DNA of 64,000 nucleotides from Streptomyces sp. NBC_00448 (GTDB lineage Bacteria; Actinomycetota; Actinomycetes; Streptomycetales; Streptomycetaceae), in assembly GCF_036014115.1 (NCBI RefSeq), contig NZ_CP107913.1:372001-436000 (forward strand), in the 5' to 3' direction. Below, in pieces: positions 7,479 through 16,682 of the stretch. Below the pieces are notes generated by a model. The model saw only the letters and a list, made by a program, of their open reading frames with translations. It ran no database searches and was not told the DNA's origin. Both the position numbers and the translations under genes were made by a program. Position 1 is the first letter of the stretch. Every line of letters begins with the position of its first letter.

Positions 7479-9014
7479 TCAGCCGCGCTCGGGGGATGCC
7501 TCGCGCAGGTCGATCGAGGAGGACGCGAACTCGCCGGCGAGACTCAGCGCCTCCTCCTCGCGTTCCTCGGTGGGGGTGAGCCGGCTGCTGCTGGTGCGGG
7601 GAATGCCGAAGAGGGCCAGCAGCGCGGCGAGCAGGAAGAAGGCACCGCCCAGGCCGAAGGTCCAGACGAAGGCGCTCTCGGTGGGGAGCGAGACCGGCCC
7701 GGTGGGCAGGCGGTGGGTGGCGACCTGGCTCGCGAGGATCGTGACGACGAGCGCGCTGCCGATGGCGCCGCCCACGGTGCGCATGATGGAGTTGATCGAG
7801 TTGGCGACCCCGGTCTCGTGCGGGCCCACGTTCATGACCAGGAGCGTCGGCATCGACGCGTACGCGACGGCGATGGCCGCGTTGCAGATGATGACTCCGA
7901 CGATGACCTCGGCGGTCGTGTCGTGGAGCACGGCCAGCAGCGCCATGCCGACCAGCCCGATGACGCAGGCCAGCAGCAGGACCAGTCGCGGGCCTATTCG
8001 GGCGACGAGACGGCCGGCCAGCGGTCCGGTGAACATCGAGACGATCGCACCGGGGAGCATGAAGACGACGCTGGTGCGCAGGATCGACGCGGTGAAGCCG
8101 TACCCGGCGACCGCGTCCGGGGTCTCCACGAAGTAGGTGATCCCGAGGAAGACGCTGAACATCGCGAAGCCGATGCACAGCGCGGCCAGGTTGGTCGCGA
8201 GGACGGGCCGGCGGACCAGCAGGGCGAACGCGACGAGGGGTTCGCGGGTACGGCGCTGCAGGACGATGAAGCCGGCCAGGATGACGACCGCGGCGACGAA
8301 GAGCCCGATGACCTTGACCGAGCCCCAGCCCCACGCGTGCCCCTGGGACAGCGGCAGGAGCAGGCAGACGAGCCCGACGCCCAGGACCGCGGCCCCGCGG
8401 TAGTCGACCCGGCCGCCCTGGCCGGGCAGCCGCGGGATCGCGATCGCGGAGAGCACGAGCACCACCAGGGTCATACCGACGCAGAGCCAGAAGATCCGCC
8501 GGTAGTCGGCGCCGCCTTGTGTCAGCAGGCCGGTCGCGACGAGGGCGATTCCGCTGCCGACGCCCAGCGCGGAGGCGGTGATCGCCATCGCGCCGGTCAG
8601 CTTCTCCTTCGGCAGCGCCTGGCGCAGGACGCTGATCGCGAGGGGGAAGAGTCCAAAGCTCGCGCCCTGCAGGACGCGCCCGGCGATCAGCAGCTCGATG
8701 CTGTGCGTGACCGCCGCCAGGACGCTGCCGGCCAGCGTCACGACCAGCGCCGCGAGGATCACCCGACGGTGCCCGAAGACGTCGCCGAGCCGGCCCAGCA
8801 GGGGCGTCACGGCGGAGGCGGTGAGCATGGTCGAGGTGGTGACCCACCCGACGGCGGTGGCCGACGCGCCCAGTTGCGTACCGATCTCCGGCAGCACCGG
8901 GACCACGAGCGTCTGGATCATGGAGAGAAGGAAGACCGCCGCCGCCATGGTCACGACGACGAGGCGCGCCGGGACCACTGGTTCGACCCCGGCCGAGGTT
9001 CGTTCATCAGGCAT
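7479..9014 (-). CDS. MFS exporter, DHA2 (EmrB/QacA-like) family
   Basis: 511 aa from the ATG at 9014; a start further upstream would run into the operator region. Proton-coupled drug efflux in the cytoplasmic membrane. Fourteen hydrophobic segments are suggested; the motif GRLGDVFGHRRVI lies after TM2 (motif A) and GVGSGIALVATG around TM5 (motif C of exporters). The C-terminal 35 residues are an acidic cytoplasmic tail (TPTEEREEEAL). Divergent from a TetR gene 87 bp away, the standard layout of a drug-inducible exporter. Substrate unknown. Confidence 0.9.
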   Translation of the reverse strand: MPDERTSAGVEPVVPARLVVVTMAAAVFLLSMIQTLVVPVLPEIGTQLGASATAVGWVTTSTMLTASAVTPLLGRLGDVFGHRRVILAALVVTLAGSVLAAVTHSIELLIAGRVLQGASFGLFPLAISVLRQALPKEKLTGAMAITASALGVGSGIALVATGLLTQGGADYRRIFWLCVGMTLVVLVLSAIAIPRLPGQGGRVDYRGAAVLGVGLVCLLLPLSQGHAWGWGSVKVIGLFVAAVVILAGFIVLQRRTREPLVAFALLVRRPVLATNLAALCIGFAMFSVFLGITYFVETPDAVAGYGFTASILRTSVVFMLPGAIVSMFTGPLAGRLVARIGPRLVLLLACVIGLVGMALLAVLHDTTAEVIVGVIICNAAIAVAYASMPTLLVMNVGPHETGVANSINSIMRTVGGAIGSALVVTILASQVATHRLPTGPVSLPTESAFVWTFGLGGAFFLLAALLALFGIPRTSSSRLTPTEEREEEALSLAGEFASSSIDLREASPERG

Positions 9015-9045
9015 GGGGAGCACAGTAACGCGCGGACTCGACGGA

Positions 9046-9073
9046 TGTCGATTATTGCCGACGACCGTCGACA
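9046..9073. promoter_or_regulatory. Candidate TetR operator between exporter and regulator
   Basis: Inverted repeat TGTCGA (9046-9051) / TCGACA (9068-9073) with a 16-base spacer, containing a further GTCG/CGAC pair. It is centred in the 87-bp divergent intergenic region, where a TetR dimer would control both genes. Confidence 0.45.
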
Positions 9074-9101
9074 ACACAGGACGGGAGGCTAGGATCGGGG
9101 C

Positions 9102-9722
9102 ATGGCATCAGACACCGGCGTCCGTCCGGCCAGGCGGCGCGGCCGGCCGAGCAAGGGCGAGATGCGCGAGGAGCGGATTCTCGACGCGACGCGGCGCCTG
9201 GTCGGCGAGCGCTCGATGGCCGACATCACCATCGACGAGATCGCCGCCGCGGCCGGCATCTCCCGGACCAGCTTCTACTTCTACTTCCCGACCAAGCAGG
9301 CGGTGCTCGCCGCGCTGATGGACCAGGTGTGGGAACGCCTCGGCCAGACGCACGTGTGGTTCGGCAGCAGCGGTCCCAGCCCGGACGAACTGGGCGAACA
9401 GCTCCGGCGAGTGGCCGGGATCTGGCAGGAGAACAGCAGGGTCCTCGCCTGCGCCATGCCCAGCGGGTTCGCCGGCGGTTACCCCCCGATGGAAGAGCTC
9501 ATGGGCCGCGCGAAGCAGCGGTTCGTGGACGGCGTCGCGGAGAAGATCCGGCGCGACCGGACTGCCGGGCACGCCCCCGAAGGCATCGACGCCGCCGTAC
9601 TCGCACGCATGGTGTCGGTCGTGCGCGACCACAGGCTCGCGGAGATCGTCGAACTGCCCGAGGACGAACGGGAACGCGCCGTTGACGACCTGGCCGGGGT
9701 GATCCTCCGGATGATCTACTGA
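9102..9722 (+). CDS. TetR/AcrR family transcriptional regulator
   Basis: 206 aa with GGGAGG upstream of the ATG. The N-terminal helix-turn-helix is clear (REERILDATRRLVGERSMADITIDEIAAAAGISRTSFYFYFPTK, residues about 20-65; split here only to show its limits). The C-terminal ligand/dimer domain is alpha-helical. Divergent from the MFS exporter, whose gene it most likely represses until a ligand binds; probably autoregulated through the shared repeat. Confidence 0.92.
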   Translation: MASDTGVRPARRRGRPSKGEMREERILDATRRLVGERSMADITIDEIAAAAGISRTSFYFYFPTKQAVLAALMDQVWERLGQTHVWFGSSGPSPDELGEQLRRVAGIWQENSRVLACAMPSGFAGGYPPMEELMGRAKQRFVDGVAEKIRRDRTAGHAPEGIDAAVLARMVSVVRDHRLAEIVELPEDERERAVDDLAGVILRMIY

Positions 9723-10339
9723 CCCGCCACCGTCCGTCCGGTCCACGCGCGTGACCGAGCGACCGCGTGACCGCGCGGGAGCGACGGGAGCGACGGGAGC
9801 GACGGGAGCGACGGGAGCGACGGCCGATCCCGACCCGCCGCGGCTGACGCGAACCAGAGGGCGTCGGCCCTGTCGCGGCCGCGGGCCCCGGAAGCACACG
9901 TCGTCGCCCCGGGGTACGGCGCTCCGCCGGTGACGCCGAGTCGCCGCTCCGGATGCGGGCGTCCGCGGCCTCCCGCAGGATGGCAGGGGCGCCGGCATCC
10001 CAGGGCGCGTCCGCGAAGTCCCTGCCCCGACGCCCCGTCCTCGGTCTTCCGGAGGACGACCCACCAGGCCGGAGCCGGAGCAGCGCGGCACCACCCGGCG
10101 CCGGTGGTACGCGCGTCACCCGGCACGTCCCGTCCGTGCTGCACGGCATCGACTTGTCGCCGGCGTCGGACGACGGCCGCGCACCGACCTCAACGCCTCT
10201 CCGCGGACGGGGAGTCGAGTACTCGGGCGGCGTCACCGGACCGTACCGCTCCCCCGCACCGCTCGACCCGCGGCGCGGCGCCGCCCGCGCTGATCGGACC
10301 GGCCGCGGCCCGACGCCCTTCACACGGAAAGAGGCACCC
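9723..10339. other. 617-bp intergenic region with a 9-bp tandem repeat
   Basis: Between the TetR gene and the NADP oxidoreductase. Apart from the tandem repeat at 9781-9823 I see no supported gene; open frames here are low-complexity Arg/Pro/Ala products. The last 15 bases carry the ribosome site of the next gene (GAAAGAGG). Confidence 0.5.
9781..9823 (+). repeat. 9-bp tandem repeat GCGACGGGA, about 4.8 copies
   Basis: Four perfect consecutive copies (9781-9816) and a partial fifth. Non-coding, just after the TetR stop. Short GC-rich tandem arrays of this sort are slippage-prone and useful as strain markers. Confidence 0.9.
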
Positions 10340-10966
10340 ATGGACATCACGATCGTCGGCGCGGGCAAGATGGCCCGCGGCATCGGCACGCGCGCCCTGG
10401 CGGGCGGCCATCGGGTCCGCCTCGTGGACAGCACCCGGGCCAAGGCGGACGCTCTCGCCGCCGACCTCGGCGAGGGTGCGAGCGGCGCCGACTTCGACGC
10501 GCTGGACGGCGCCGACATCGTCGTGCTCGCCGTGCCGTTCGAGGCGGCGAAGACCGTGGCCCGCGAGCACGCACAGGCCCTCGCGGGCAAGGTCGTGGTG
10601 GACATCTGCAACCCCGTGAACTTCTCCACCTTCGACTCGCTCGTCACCCCGCCCGGCGAGGCCGCCGTCTCCCTGATCGCGGCCGAGGCGCCGCGGGCCC
10701 GCTTCGTCAAGGCGTTCAACACGACCTTCTCGACCGCGCTGGTGGCGGGCGAGGTGGGCGGGCTGCCCCTGGACGTCTTCATCGCGACGGACGACGACGC
10801 GGCGCGGTCCGCCGTCACCGAACTCGTCAGCAGCGGCGGACTTCGCCCCGTCGACGCGGGCCCCCTGCGCCGGGCCCTGGAACTGGAGGCGTTCCAGTTC
10901 CTGCACATGACGCTCCAGGACCGGCTCGGCCTGAACTGGTCCAGCGCGATCAAGATCCTGCCGTAG
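10340..10966 (+). CDS. NADPH-dependent F420 reductase-like / NAD(P)-binding protein
   Basis: 208 aa from the ATG at 10340 with GAAAGAGG upstream. The N-terminus is a Rossmann fold of the F420-oxidored family (MDITIVGAGKMARGIGTRAL), with GADIVVLAVPFEA and VVDICNPVNF matching the rest of the fold. Members catalyse hydride transfer between NADP(H) and coenzyme F420, or belong to related NADP oxidoreductases; Streptomyces makes F420. The C-terminal half (ARFVKAFNTTF...) is typical of the bacterial short form. Exact substrate uncertain. Confidence 0.82.
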   Translation: MDITIVGAGKMARGIGTRALAGGHRVRLVDSTRAKADALAADLGEGASGADFDALDGADIVVLAVPFEAAKTVAREHAQALAGKVVVDICNPVNFSTFDSLVTPPGEAAVSLIAAEAPRARFVKAFNTTFSTALVAGEVGGLPLDVFIATDDDAARSAVTELVSSGGLRPVDAGPLRRALELEAFQFLHMTLQDRLGLNWSSAIKILP

Positions 10967-10993
10967 CCCCGAGTCGACCGGGCTCCCGCGGGG

Positions 10994-11800
10994 CTACTCC
11001 CGGGTCGCCATCAGGACCGTGGCGTCCAGGTCGGCGTCGTGGGCCGTGGTCGCGGTGAAGCCGCCGGCGCGCAGGGCCCGCAGGGCGGGGGGAACCTGCG
11101 GCTCGCTGGTCTCGGAGAGCAGCGTGCCGCCGGGGGCGAGCCAGGCGCGAGCGGAGCGGGCGACGCGGCGCAGCAGGTCGAGCCCGTCGGCGCCGCCGTC
11201 GAGCGCGAGCGGCGCCTCGTGGTCGCGCGCCTCGGACGGGAGGAGGGGGATGTCGCCGGTGGGGACGTAGGGGACGTTGGCGGCGAGCACGTCCACCCGC
11301 CCGCGCAGGTCGGCGGGGAGCGGCGCGAAGAGGTCCCCTTCGTACACCCGCCCGCCCGCGCCCGGCAGGTTGCGGCGGGCGCACCGTACGGCCGCGGGGT
11401 CGAGGTCGGCCGCGTGCAGTTCCACCCCGGGGACGGCCGCGGCGAGCGCGGCGCCGACCGCTCCGGACCCGCAGCACAGGTCCAGCACCACCGCGCCCGG
11501 GCGCAGCAGGGCGGCGGCGCGGGCGACGAGGAACTCGGTACGCCGGCGCGGCACGAACACGCCGGCGTCGACCTCGATCCGCAACCCCGCGAACTCGGCC
11601 CAGCCGACGACGTGTTCGAGGGGCAGCCCGCCGGCGCGCCGCGCCACCATCGCGGTCAGCTCGTCCGGGGTCCGGGCGGCCGCGAGGAGCAGGCTCGCCT
11701 CTTCCTCGGCGAAGACGCACCCGGCGGTGCGCAGTGCGGTGACGACGTCGTCGGTGTGCGGCCACAGCGGTCGCGGGGAGCGGGCGAGGGGTTCCGACAT
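10994..11800 (-). CDS. Putative protein N5-glutamine methyltransferase (PrmC/HemK-like)
   Basis: 268 aa. SAM-binding motif I is VVLDLCCGSGAVGAALA near residue 105; the segment LEHVVGWAEFAGLRIEVDAGVFVPRRRTEFLV is the family region that precedes it. The catalytic loop reads ANVPYVPT in place of the canonical NPPY, so the second residue is Val rather than Pro. The family methylates a glutamine, classically in release-factor GGQ loops, but paralogues with an altered loop may have other targets. Start ATG at 11800 with GAAAGG about 10 bases upstream. A perfect palindrome lies 57 bp upstream of the start. Confidence 0.85.
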   Translation of the reverse strand: MSEPLARSPRPLWPHTDDVVTALRTAGCVFAEEEASLLLAAARTPDELTAMVARRAGGLPLEHVVGWAEFAGLRIEVDAGVFVPRRRTEFLVARAAALLRPGAVVLDLCCGSGAVGAALAAAVPGVELHAADLDPAAVRCARRNLPGAGGRVYEGDLFAPLPADLRGRVDVLAANVPYVPTGDIPLLPSEARDHEAPLALDGGADGLDLLRRVARSARAWLAPGGTLLSETSEPQVPPALRALRAGGFTATTAHDADLDATVLMATRE

Positions 11801-11856
11801 GCGTGGGGTGCCTTTCGGGAAGCGTGCTGCGCTCCCCCGGCCGTGCCGGCGCCGCG

Positions 11857-11870
11857 TGACGTCGACGTCA
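11857..11870. promoter_or_regulatory. Perfect 14-bp palindrome TGACGTCGACGTCA
   Basis: Self-complementary sequence upstream of the PrmC-like gene. Perfect 14-bp palindromes are uncommon by chance even at this GC content, so an operator is plausible. No regulator is recognised for it. Confidence 0.4.
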
Positions 11871-11972
11871 GTGCGCGCGGCCGTACGGTGGGAGCGACCG
11901 GTGTGCGGTGCTGCGGTTGATCGGTCCCACCTCCTCGGCTCGTCGCGGGGCGCGCTGCAGCGCCGCGCCCAA

Positions 11973-12002
11973 CCTACCGTACGACCGCCTACCGTACGAC
12001 CG
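11973..12002 (+). repeat. 15-bp tandem duplication at the mannosidase stop codon
   Basis: CCTACCGTACGACCG is present twice in a row (11973-11987 and 11988-12002). The second copy holds the end and stop codon of the minus-strand beta-mannosidase gene; the first is just downstream of it. Confidence 0.85.
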
Positions 12003-14475
12003 CCGCGTTGACGGTGTGCAGGGCGGCGGTCGCGGCCTCGGCGGTGGGGTGCGGCCAGCCGTGCACGGTGATGGTGGCGCGCTCGCCGGGCAGCAGCGTG
12101 GTCAGGCCGCGGTCGGCGGTCGCGGCCGGGCCGAGCCGGTCTGCCTGCAGCAGCAGGTCGCGCAGCAGCGTGCGGGCGGTGACGGTGATCTCGACCGCGG
12201 GCGCGGCCCGCTCCGGACCGCCGGCGCCGTCCCCGCGGACATCCAGCTCCAGGTCCCAGCGCGGTCGCGGGTACGCGAAGTCCTTGTCGCGGGCGGGGAA
12301 CCAGTACGCGCGCAGCCCGTCGGCGCCGGAGCCCGCATCGGGATCGGCATCCGCATCGGCGGTGAGGAGTTGTGTCGTGCTGCCGGCCGCGGGCCGGAGC
12401 TGCTCGGGGACCGGGAGGTCTGCGACGGTGCGGGCGGCCGCGGTGAACGGCACCCGGGCCTCGGCGAGCACCTCGCCGTCGACCGAGACGCGGCGCAGCA
12501 GCACTCCGTCGGACCACTCCTGCCCGGCCTGGTTGACCACTGCGAGCACCAGGGCGCCGTCCCGCTCCTGGAAGGTCAGCAGCCGGTCGGCGTAGAGCCG
12601 CTTCAGCTCGTGGTGGAGCGGCTTGGGCCGGCCGTCGCCGTCGATCGCGGCCCACGAGGTCACCGGCCAGCAGTCGTTGAGCTGCCAGACGATCGTGCCG
12701 GCGCAGCGCGGCCAGTGCGAGCGCCAGTGCTCGACGCCGGTGGCGACGGCCCGGGCCTGGTTGACCTGGGTGAGGTAGTGCCAGGTGTCGAAGTCGGCCG
12801 GGACCGGGAAGTGGCGGGCCAGGCCCCGTTCGAGCTTGCCGTTGCCGTCGCCGGCCTTCTGGTGGTGCAGCATGCCGGGCGAGTCGGGTGCGAGCGGCTC
12901 GTCGCCGATCGCGCGGCGGACGGTGGCGTGGGCGGGCGGGGCCTGCCAGCCGAACTCGGCGACGAAGCGCGGGACGCTGTCGCGGTATTCGGTGTAGTCG
13001 GTGCGGTTCCACACGTCCCAGGAGTGGGCGGTGCCGTGGTCGGGGTCGTTGGGGTGGTGCTGCCAGGAGCCGGACCAGGGGCTGCCGGGCCAGTACGGGC
13101 GGGTCGGGTCGGTCTCGGACACGATCCGCGGCAGCACGCCGAGGTAGTAGCCCTCGCCCCAGGAGTCGGTGGCCAGTTCCGGCTCCCACTCCCAGTCGCG
13201 GAAGCCCCACAGGTTCTCGTTGTTGCCGTTCCACAGCACCAGCGAGGGGTGCGGGGCGAGGCGGGCCACGTTCTCCCGCGCCTCCGCCTCGACCTCGGCG
13301 CGCAGCGGCTGCTCCTCGGGGTAGGCCGCGCACGCGAAGAGGAAGTCCTGCCAGACCAGCAGCCCCAACTCGTCGCAGGCGTCGTAGAAGTCGTCGCTCT
13401 CGTAGATCCCGCCGCCCCACACCCGGACCAGGTCCACGCCCGCGTCGACGGCCTGCCCCAGCCGGGTCCGGTAGCGCCGCGCGTCGATCCGGCTGGGGAA
13501 GACGTCGTCGGGAATCCAGTTCACGCCGCGCGCGAAGAGCGCGGTGCCGTTCACCACCAGGGTGAACGCCGATCCGTGCGCGTCGGGCGCGGTGTCCAGC
13601 TCGACGGTGCGGAAGCCGATCCGCCGCTGCCACGCGTCGAGCGGGTCGGCGCCGTCCAGGACGGTCACCTCGCAGTCGTACAGCGGCTGTTCGCCGTAGC
13701 CGCGCGGCCACCACAGCCGGGCGTCGGGCACGTCGCAGGCGACCGTGAGGTGGTCGGTGCCGGGCGCGGCGGTGGTCTCGGTGACGGTGTCGCCGACCCG
13801 CAGCCGTACGGTCAGCGGCCGTGCCGTGCCGGAGGGGGTGCGTTCCAGGTCGATCCGCGCCTCGACCCGGCCGGTGCCCGCGTCGACGGTGGCCAGCGGG
13901 ATCACCCGGGCGAGCCGGGCGGTGGACCAGCGCTCGACGCGCACCTGCTTCCAGATCCCGGCGGTGACCAGCGTCGGCCCCCAGTCCCAGCCGAAGGAGC
14001 AGGCCATCTTGCGCAGGTACTGGAACGGCTCGGGGTAGGCGTTCGGCCGGTCGCCGACCAGGGCGCGGACCCGTTCGGCCTCGGTGTAGGCGGAGGTGAA
14101 GGCGACGGCCAGCGGGGTGCCGCCGGTGGCGTCCGGCCGGCCGGTGACGTCGAAGCGGTAGCCGCGGTGCATGTTGCGGGTGGTGCCGAGCACGCGCCCG
14201 CCGAGCCGCACCTCGGCGACGGTGTCGAGCCCGTCGAAGACCAGGTCGGTGCGCTCGTGGCCGGGCCCGTCGAGTGGCGGCAGCGCCGTTTCGTACGTCC
14301 AGTCCGCGCGGCCGACCCAGGCCACCTCGGTCTCGTTGCGGTCGAGATACGGGTCGGGGATCACCCCGGCGGCCATCAGGTCGGTGTGCACGCAGCCGGG
14401 CACCTGCGCGGGCACGCTGCCGCGGTCGGGAAGGCGCAGCTCCCAGCCGTCGGCGACCGGCGTGATGTCCTTCAT
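11989..14475 (-). CDS. Beta-mannosidase, glycoside hydrolase family 2
   Basis: 828 aa, cytoplasmic (no signal peptide), with GGGAG before the ATG at 14475. It hydrolyses terminal beta-D-mannosyl residues from mannan oligosaccharides. Domain order is the usual GH2 sugar-binding domain (QVPGCVHTDLM...), Ig-like sandwich, TIM barrel and C-terminal beta domains. The acid/base Glu is in LWNGNNENLWG and the nucleophile Glu in RFVAEFGWQ; KMACSFGWDWGP is a mannosidase-specific signature. Length matches the family. No transporter or LacI-type regulator adjoins it. Confidence 0.95.
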   Translation of the reverse strand: MKDITPVADGWELRLPDRGSVPAQVPGCVHTDLMAAGVIPDPYLDRNETEVAWVGRADWTYETALPPLDGPGHERTDLVFDGLDTVAEVRLGGRVLGTTRNMHRGYRFDVTGRPDATGGTPLAVAFTSAYTEAERVRALVGDRPNAYPEPFQYLRKMACSFGWDWGPTLVTAGIWKQVRVERWSTARLARVIPLATVDAGTGRVEARIDLERTPSGTARPLTVRLRVGDTVTETTAAPGTDHLTVACDVPDARLWWPRGYGEQPLYDCEVTVLDGADPLDAWQRRIGFRTVELDTAPDAHGSAFTLVVNGTALFARGVNWIPDDVFPSRIDARRYRTRLGQAVDAGVDLVRVWGGGIYESDDFYDACDELGLLVWQDFLFACAAYPEEQPLRAEVEAEARENVARLAPHPSLVLWNGNNENLWGFRDWEWEPELATDSWGEGYYLGVLPRIVSETDPTRPYWPGSPWSGSWQHHPNDPDHGTAHSWDVWNRTDYTEYRDSVPRFVAEFGWQAPPAHATVRRAIGDEPLAPDSPGMLHHQKAGDGNGKLERGLARHFPVPADFDTWHYLTQVNQARAVATGVEHWRSHWPRCAGTIVWQLNDCWPVTSWAAIDGDGRPKPLHHELKRLYADRLLTFQERDGALVLAVVNQAGQEWSDGVLLRRVSVDGEVLAEARVPFTAAARTVADLPVPEQLRPAAGSTTQLLTADADADPDAGSGADGLRAYWFPARDKDFAYPRPRWDLELDVRGDGAGGPERAAPAVEITVTARTLLRDLLLQADRLGPAATADRGLTTLLPGERATITVHGWPHPTAEAATAALHTVNAAVVR

Positions 14476-14625
14476 GCGTGCTCCCTGCCTGCTGGTCCGT
14501 CGGCGCCGGAGGACGGCGCGGATCAAACGGTAAAGCACGCCGAACACGACATGACAGAGGGGGCACTTGGCGAGCGGGGGGCCGCGCGCTGAACCGCTCC
14601 AGCCGCGGCGGCGCCGCCGGCGCGG

Positions 14626-15273
14626 CTACCGGCCGGCGACCGGGCCGCCGCCCGCCCCACCCGTACGGCGTGTACCGCCCGGACTGCCCGGACCGCCTGC
14701 CCCGTCGTGGTCGGCCGCTCCGCCGCGGTCGGCCGGCGCGCCGCGGTGGCGCAGGGCCAGCGCCAGGCAGGTGGTGGTCGCGGCGACGGCCGGCGCGGCG
14801 ACCAGCCGGGCCCACGAGGTGTGCGCCAGCGGCGCTTCCGCGGCGAGGAAGACCAGCGCGCAGGCGGCCGCCGTCACCAGCGCGGTACCGGGCTCGGGGC
14901 GCCCGGTGGGGGCGGTGGCGCCGGTGGTCCAGGCGTCGGTGAGCAGCAGGTAGGCCAGCAGCAGGGCGCCGACGCACGCGCCGAGCCACACCGGCGGGTC
15001 GGTCACGGCGGCGATGACGATCGAGGCGGCCGCCAGGACGGTGCAGCGGCGTCGGGCCGCGAGCGCGGGCCAGCGCATCGAGGTCTGCGCGGGCCGCTCG
15101 TCGACCATCGGGCTCGCCCACCAGGCCAGGGCCGCGGCCACCACCACCAGCGCCACCATCAGCTTGGAGCCGTGCACGGCGGCCGGCGGGTCGCAGGCGG
15201 CCACCACGAGCGCGGTGCCCACGCAGCGGACGGCGAGCCGGGCGGCACGCGGGCCGCCCGCCATACGGCTCAT
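14626..15273 (-). CDS. Hypothetical multi-pass membrane protein in the MoxR/DUF58 operon
   Basis: 215 aa, beginning MSRMAGGPRAARLAVR at 15273 with GGAGG upstream; the ATG overlaps the TGA of the DUF58 gene (ATGA), implying translational coupling. About five hydrophobic segments (ALVVAACD, LMVALVVVAAALAWWA, CTVLAAASIVIAAV, LGACVGALLLAYLLL, ALVTAAACALVFLA). The last 35 residues are Gly/Pro-rich and likely disordered. It is the final gene of the five-gene set and probably acts with it at the membrane; no family recognised. Confidence 0.72.
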   Translation of the reverse strand: MSRMAGGPRAARLAVRCVGTALVVAACDPPAAVHGSKLMVALVVVAAALAWWASPMVDERPAQTSMRWPALAARRRCTVLAAASIVIAAVTDPPVWLGACVGALLLAYLLLTDAWTTGATAPTGRPEPGTALVTAAACALVFLAAEAPLAHTSWARLVAAPAVAATTTCLALALRHRGAPADRGGAADHDGAGGPGSPGGTRRTGGAGGGPVAGR

Positions 15274-16682
15274 CGGGAACCTCCGTGGATACGGGTGCGC
15301 AGCAGCGGCGCCAGCGCCAGGTCGAGGGTCTGGCCCGGCTGGTGGGCGATCAGCGCGATGCCGCGCTCGGTCAGCGCGAACCGGATCGCCTGGCGGTTGG
15401 CCCGCCACAGCCGCAGCGCCATGGCCGCGTGGTCGTCGCCGGGTTCGACCTGCGGGTCACCGGAGGGGATCTCCACGACGACCATCGGGTTGGCGCCGGC
15501 CCGGATCTGGTGCAGCGCGTCGAGGATGCGCTGGTCGGTGAGCGGGGTGAAGATGTAGACGAGCGCGCCCTCGGGCAGCGCGCGGGGGGCCAGCCGGATC
15601 GGTCCCGCGCCCCGGTGGGCGAAGTCCTTGCGGACCTCCAGCACGCTCTCCACGATCCGGTAGAAGTACCCGTCGCCACTGCCGGGTTGCAGCCACCGCG
15701 TGGTCCCACCGACCGCCACCACCCCGACCCGGTCGTGCGTCCGCAAATACGCCCGGACCAGGCCGGCCGCCGCACGGAACGTCTCGTCCAGCGACGACAG
15801 CCCCGTCGCGGGATCACGGATGTCGCCCAGGACGTCGAGCATCACCACGGTGTCAGCGGCACGCTCCGCGGCGAACTGATGCAGTTGCAGCGACCCGCGC
15901 CGCGTCGTCGCAGGCCAGTTGATCCGCCGCTGCCGCTCCCCGCGCACGTACGGATGCACCCCGATCACCTCGATCCCCTCCCCCCGCTGCGGCGACGCGT
16001 GCTCCCCCAGCCGGGTCGGCAACCGCACCGGAATCGGCGTGAGCCCCGCCGCCGCCGGCAACGGAAAGACCGCCACCTCACCCAGATCCACCCGCACCGT
16101 GCGCCGCGCCACACCCCCCGCGTCATAGAGATCGACGTCCACCGTGCCCAACGTCCACCGCCCCCACCGCTCGGCGGTGAACCGCAGTTCCAGATGGGCC
16201 GCACCCACGGTCAGCGCGTCCAACCGCACCCCCGGCCCGAGCATGACCCCGGGGTCGAGCCGGCCGACTGTACCGTCATGGGCCACCGCGATCCTGGCGA
16301 CGACCTGCTCGCCCTCGAAGCAGCGCCGCGCGTCGACCCGCACGGTGGTCTCGACCCGCCCCGGGCGGGGGCCGAGCGGCAGGGACACCGCGAGCAGCGT
16401 CAGCGGGATCGCGGCGAGCGCGAGCACCCACGCGTGCCCGCTGACCAGGGCGGCCGCCAGGCCGACCACGGCCACGGTGCTCCAGCCCAGGGCGCGTTCG
16501 CCGACCCGCCAGCCGCGCGGCGGCTCGGGCGGCGCGTGGGTGGCGGCGCCCTCCCCCGCCTGCGCCCTGCCGCCGAGGGCGCGTTCGACGGCCCGCGCGC
16601 GCCGGTCCGACGGGTCCATACGGGCCCCGGTGCCGGTGGTGCCGGGCGCGGGCGGGCCGCCGGGCGGCGCCGACCCGGTCAC
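15270..16682 (-). CDS. DUF58 domain-containing protein
   Basis: 470 aa if started at the GTG at 16682, which overlaps the MoxR stop codon (GTGA); an internal ATG at 16619 is an alternative. Two adjacent hydrophobic segments (VAVVGLAAALVSG, VLALAAIPLTLLAVSL) anchor it, followed by the DUF58 core with its signature YVRGERQRRINWPATTRRGSL and a vWA-like segment starting DTVVMLDVLGDIRD. DUF58 proteins are encoded with MoxR ATPases and are thought to be their partners in folding or activating other proteins. Target unknown. Confidence 0.9.
   Translation of the reverse strand: MTGSAPPGGPPAPGTTGTGARMDPSDRRARAVERALGGRAQAGEGAATHAPPEPPRGWRVGERALGWSTVAVVGLAAALVSGHAWVLALAAIPLTLLAVSLPLGPRPGRVETTVRVDARRCFEGEQVVARIAVAHDGTVGRLDPGVMLGPGVRLDALTVGAAHLELRFTAERWGRWTLGTVDVDLYDAGGVARRTVRVDLGEVAVFPLPAAAGLTPIPVRLPTRLGEHASPQRGEGIEVIGVHPYVRGERQRRINWPATTRRGSLQLHQFAAERAADTVVMLDVLGDIRDPATGLSSLDETFRAAAGLVRAYLRTHDRVGVVAVGGTTRWLQPGSGDGYFYRIVESVLEVRKDFAHRGAGPIRLAPRALPEGALVYIFTPLTDQRILDALHQIRAGANPMVVVEIPSGDPQVEPGDDHAAMALRLWRANRQAIRFALTERGIALIAHQPGQTLDLALAPLLRTRIHGGSR

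Noticed and set aside
6867..9092. A 741-codon frame on the plus strand opposite the MFS gene
   Set aside because: Antisense shadow in GC-rich DNA with Asp/Arg/Gly repeats and no domain; the minus-strand frame encodes a full transporter.
9781..9823. CRISPR array
   Set aside because: Nine-base repeats without spacers; a simple tandem repeat.
11908..14592. An 894-codon plus-strand frame opposite the mannosidase
   Set aside because: Shadow with low-complexity Gly/Val/Arg composition and no ribosome site; the GH2 enzyme reads on the other strand.
10994..15121. A 1375-codon open frame on the minus strand covering methyltransferase, mannosidase and membrane gene
   Set aside because: Most of it is Arg/Pro/Ala-rich shadow of the mannosidase frame; only its end coincides with the PrmC-like gene, which has its own ATG and ribosome site.
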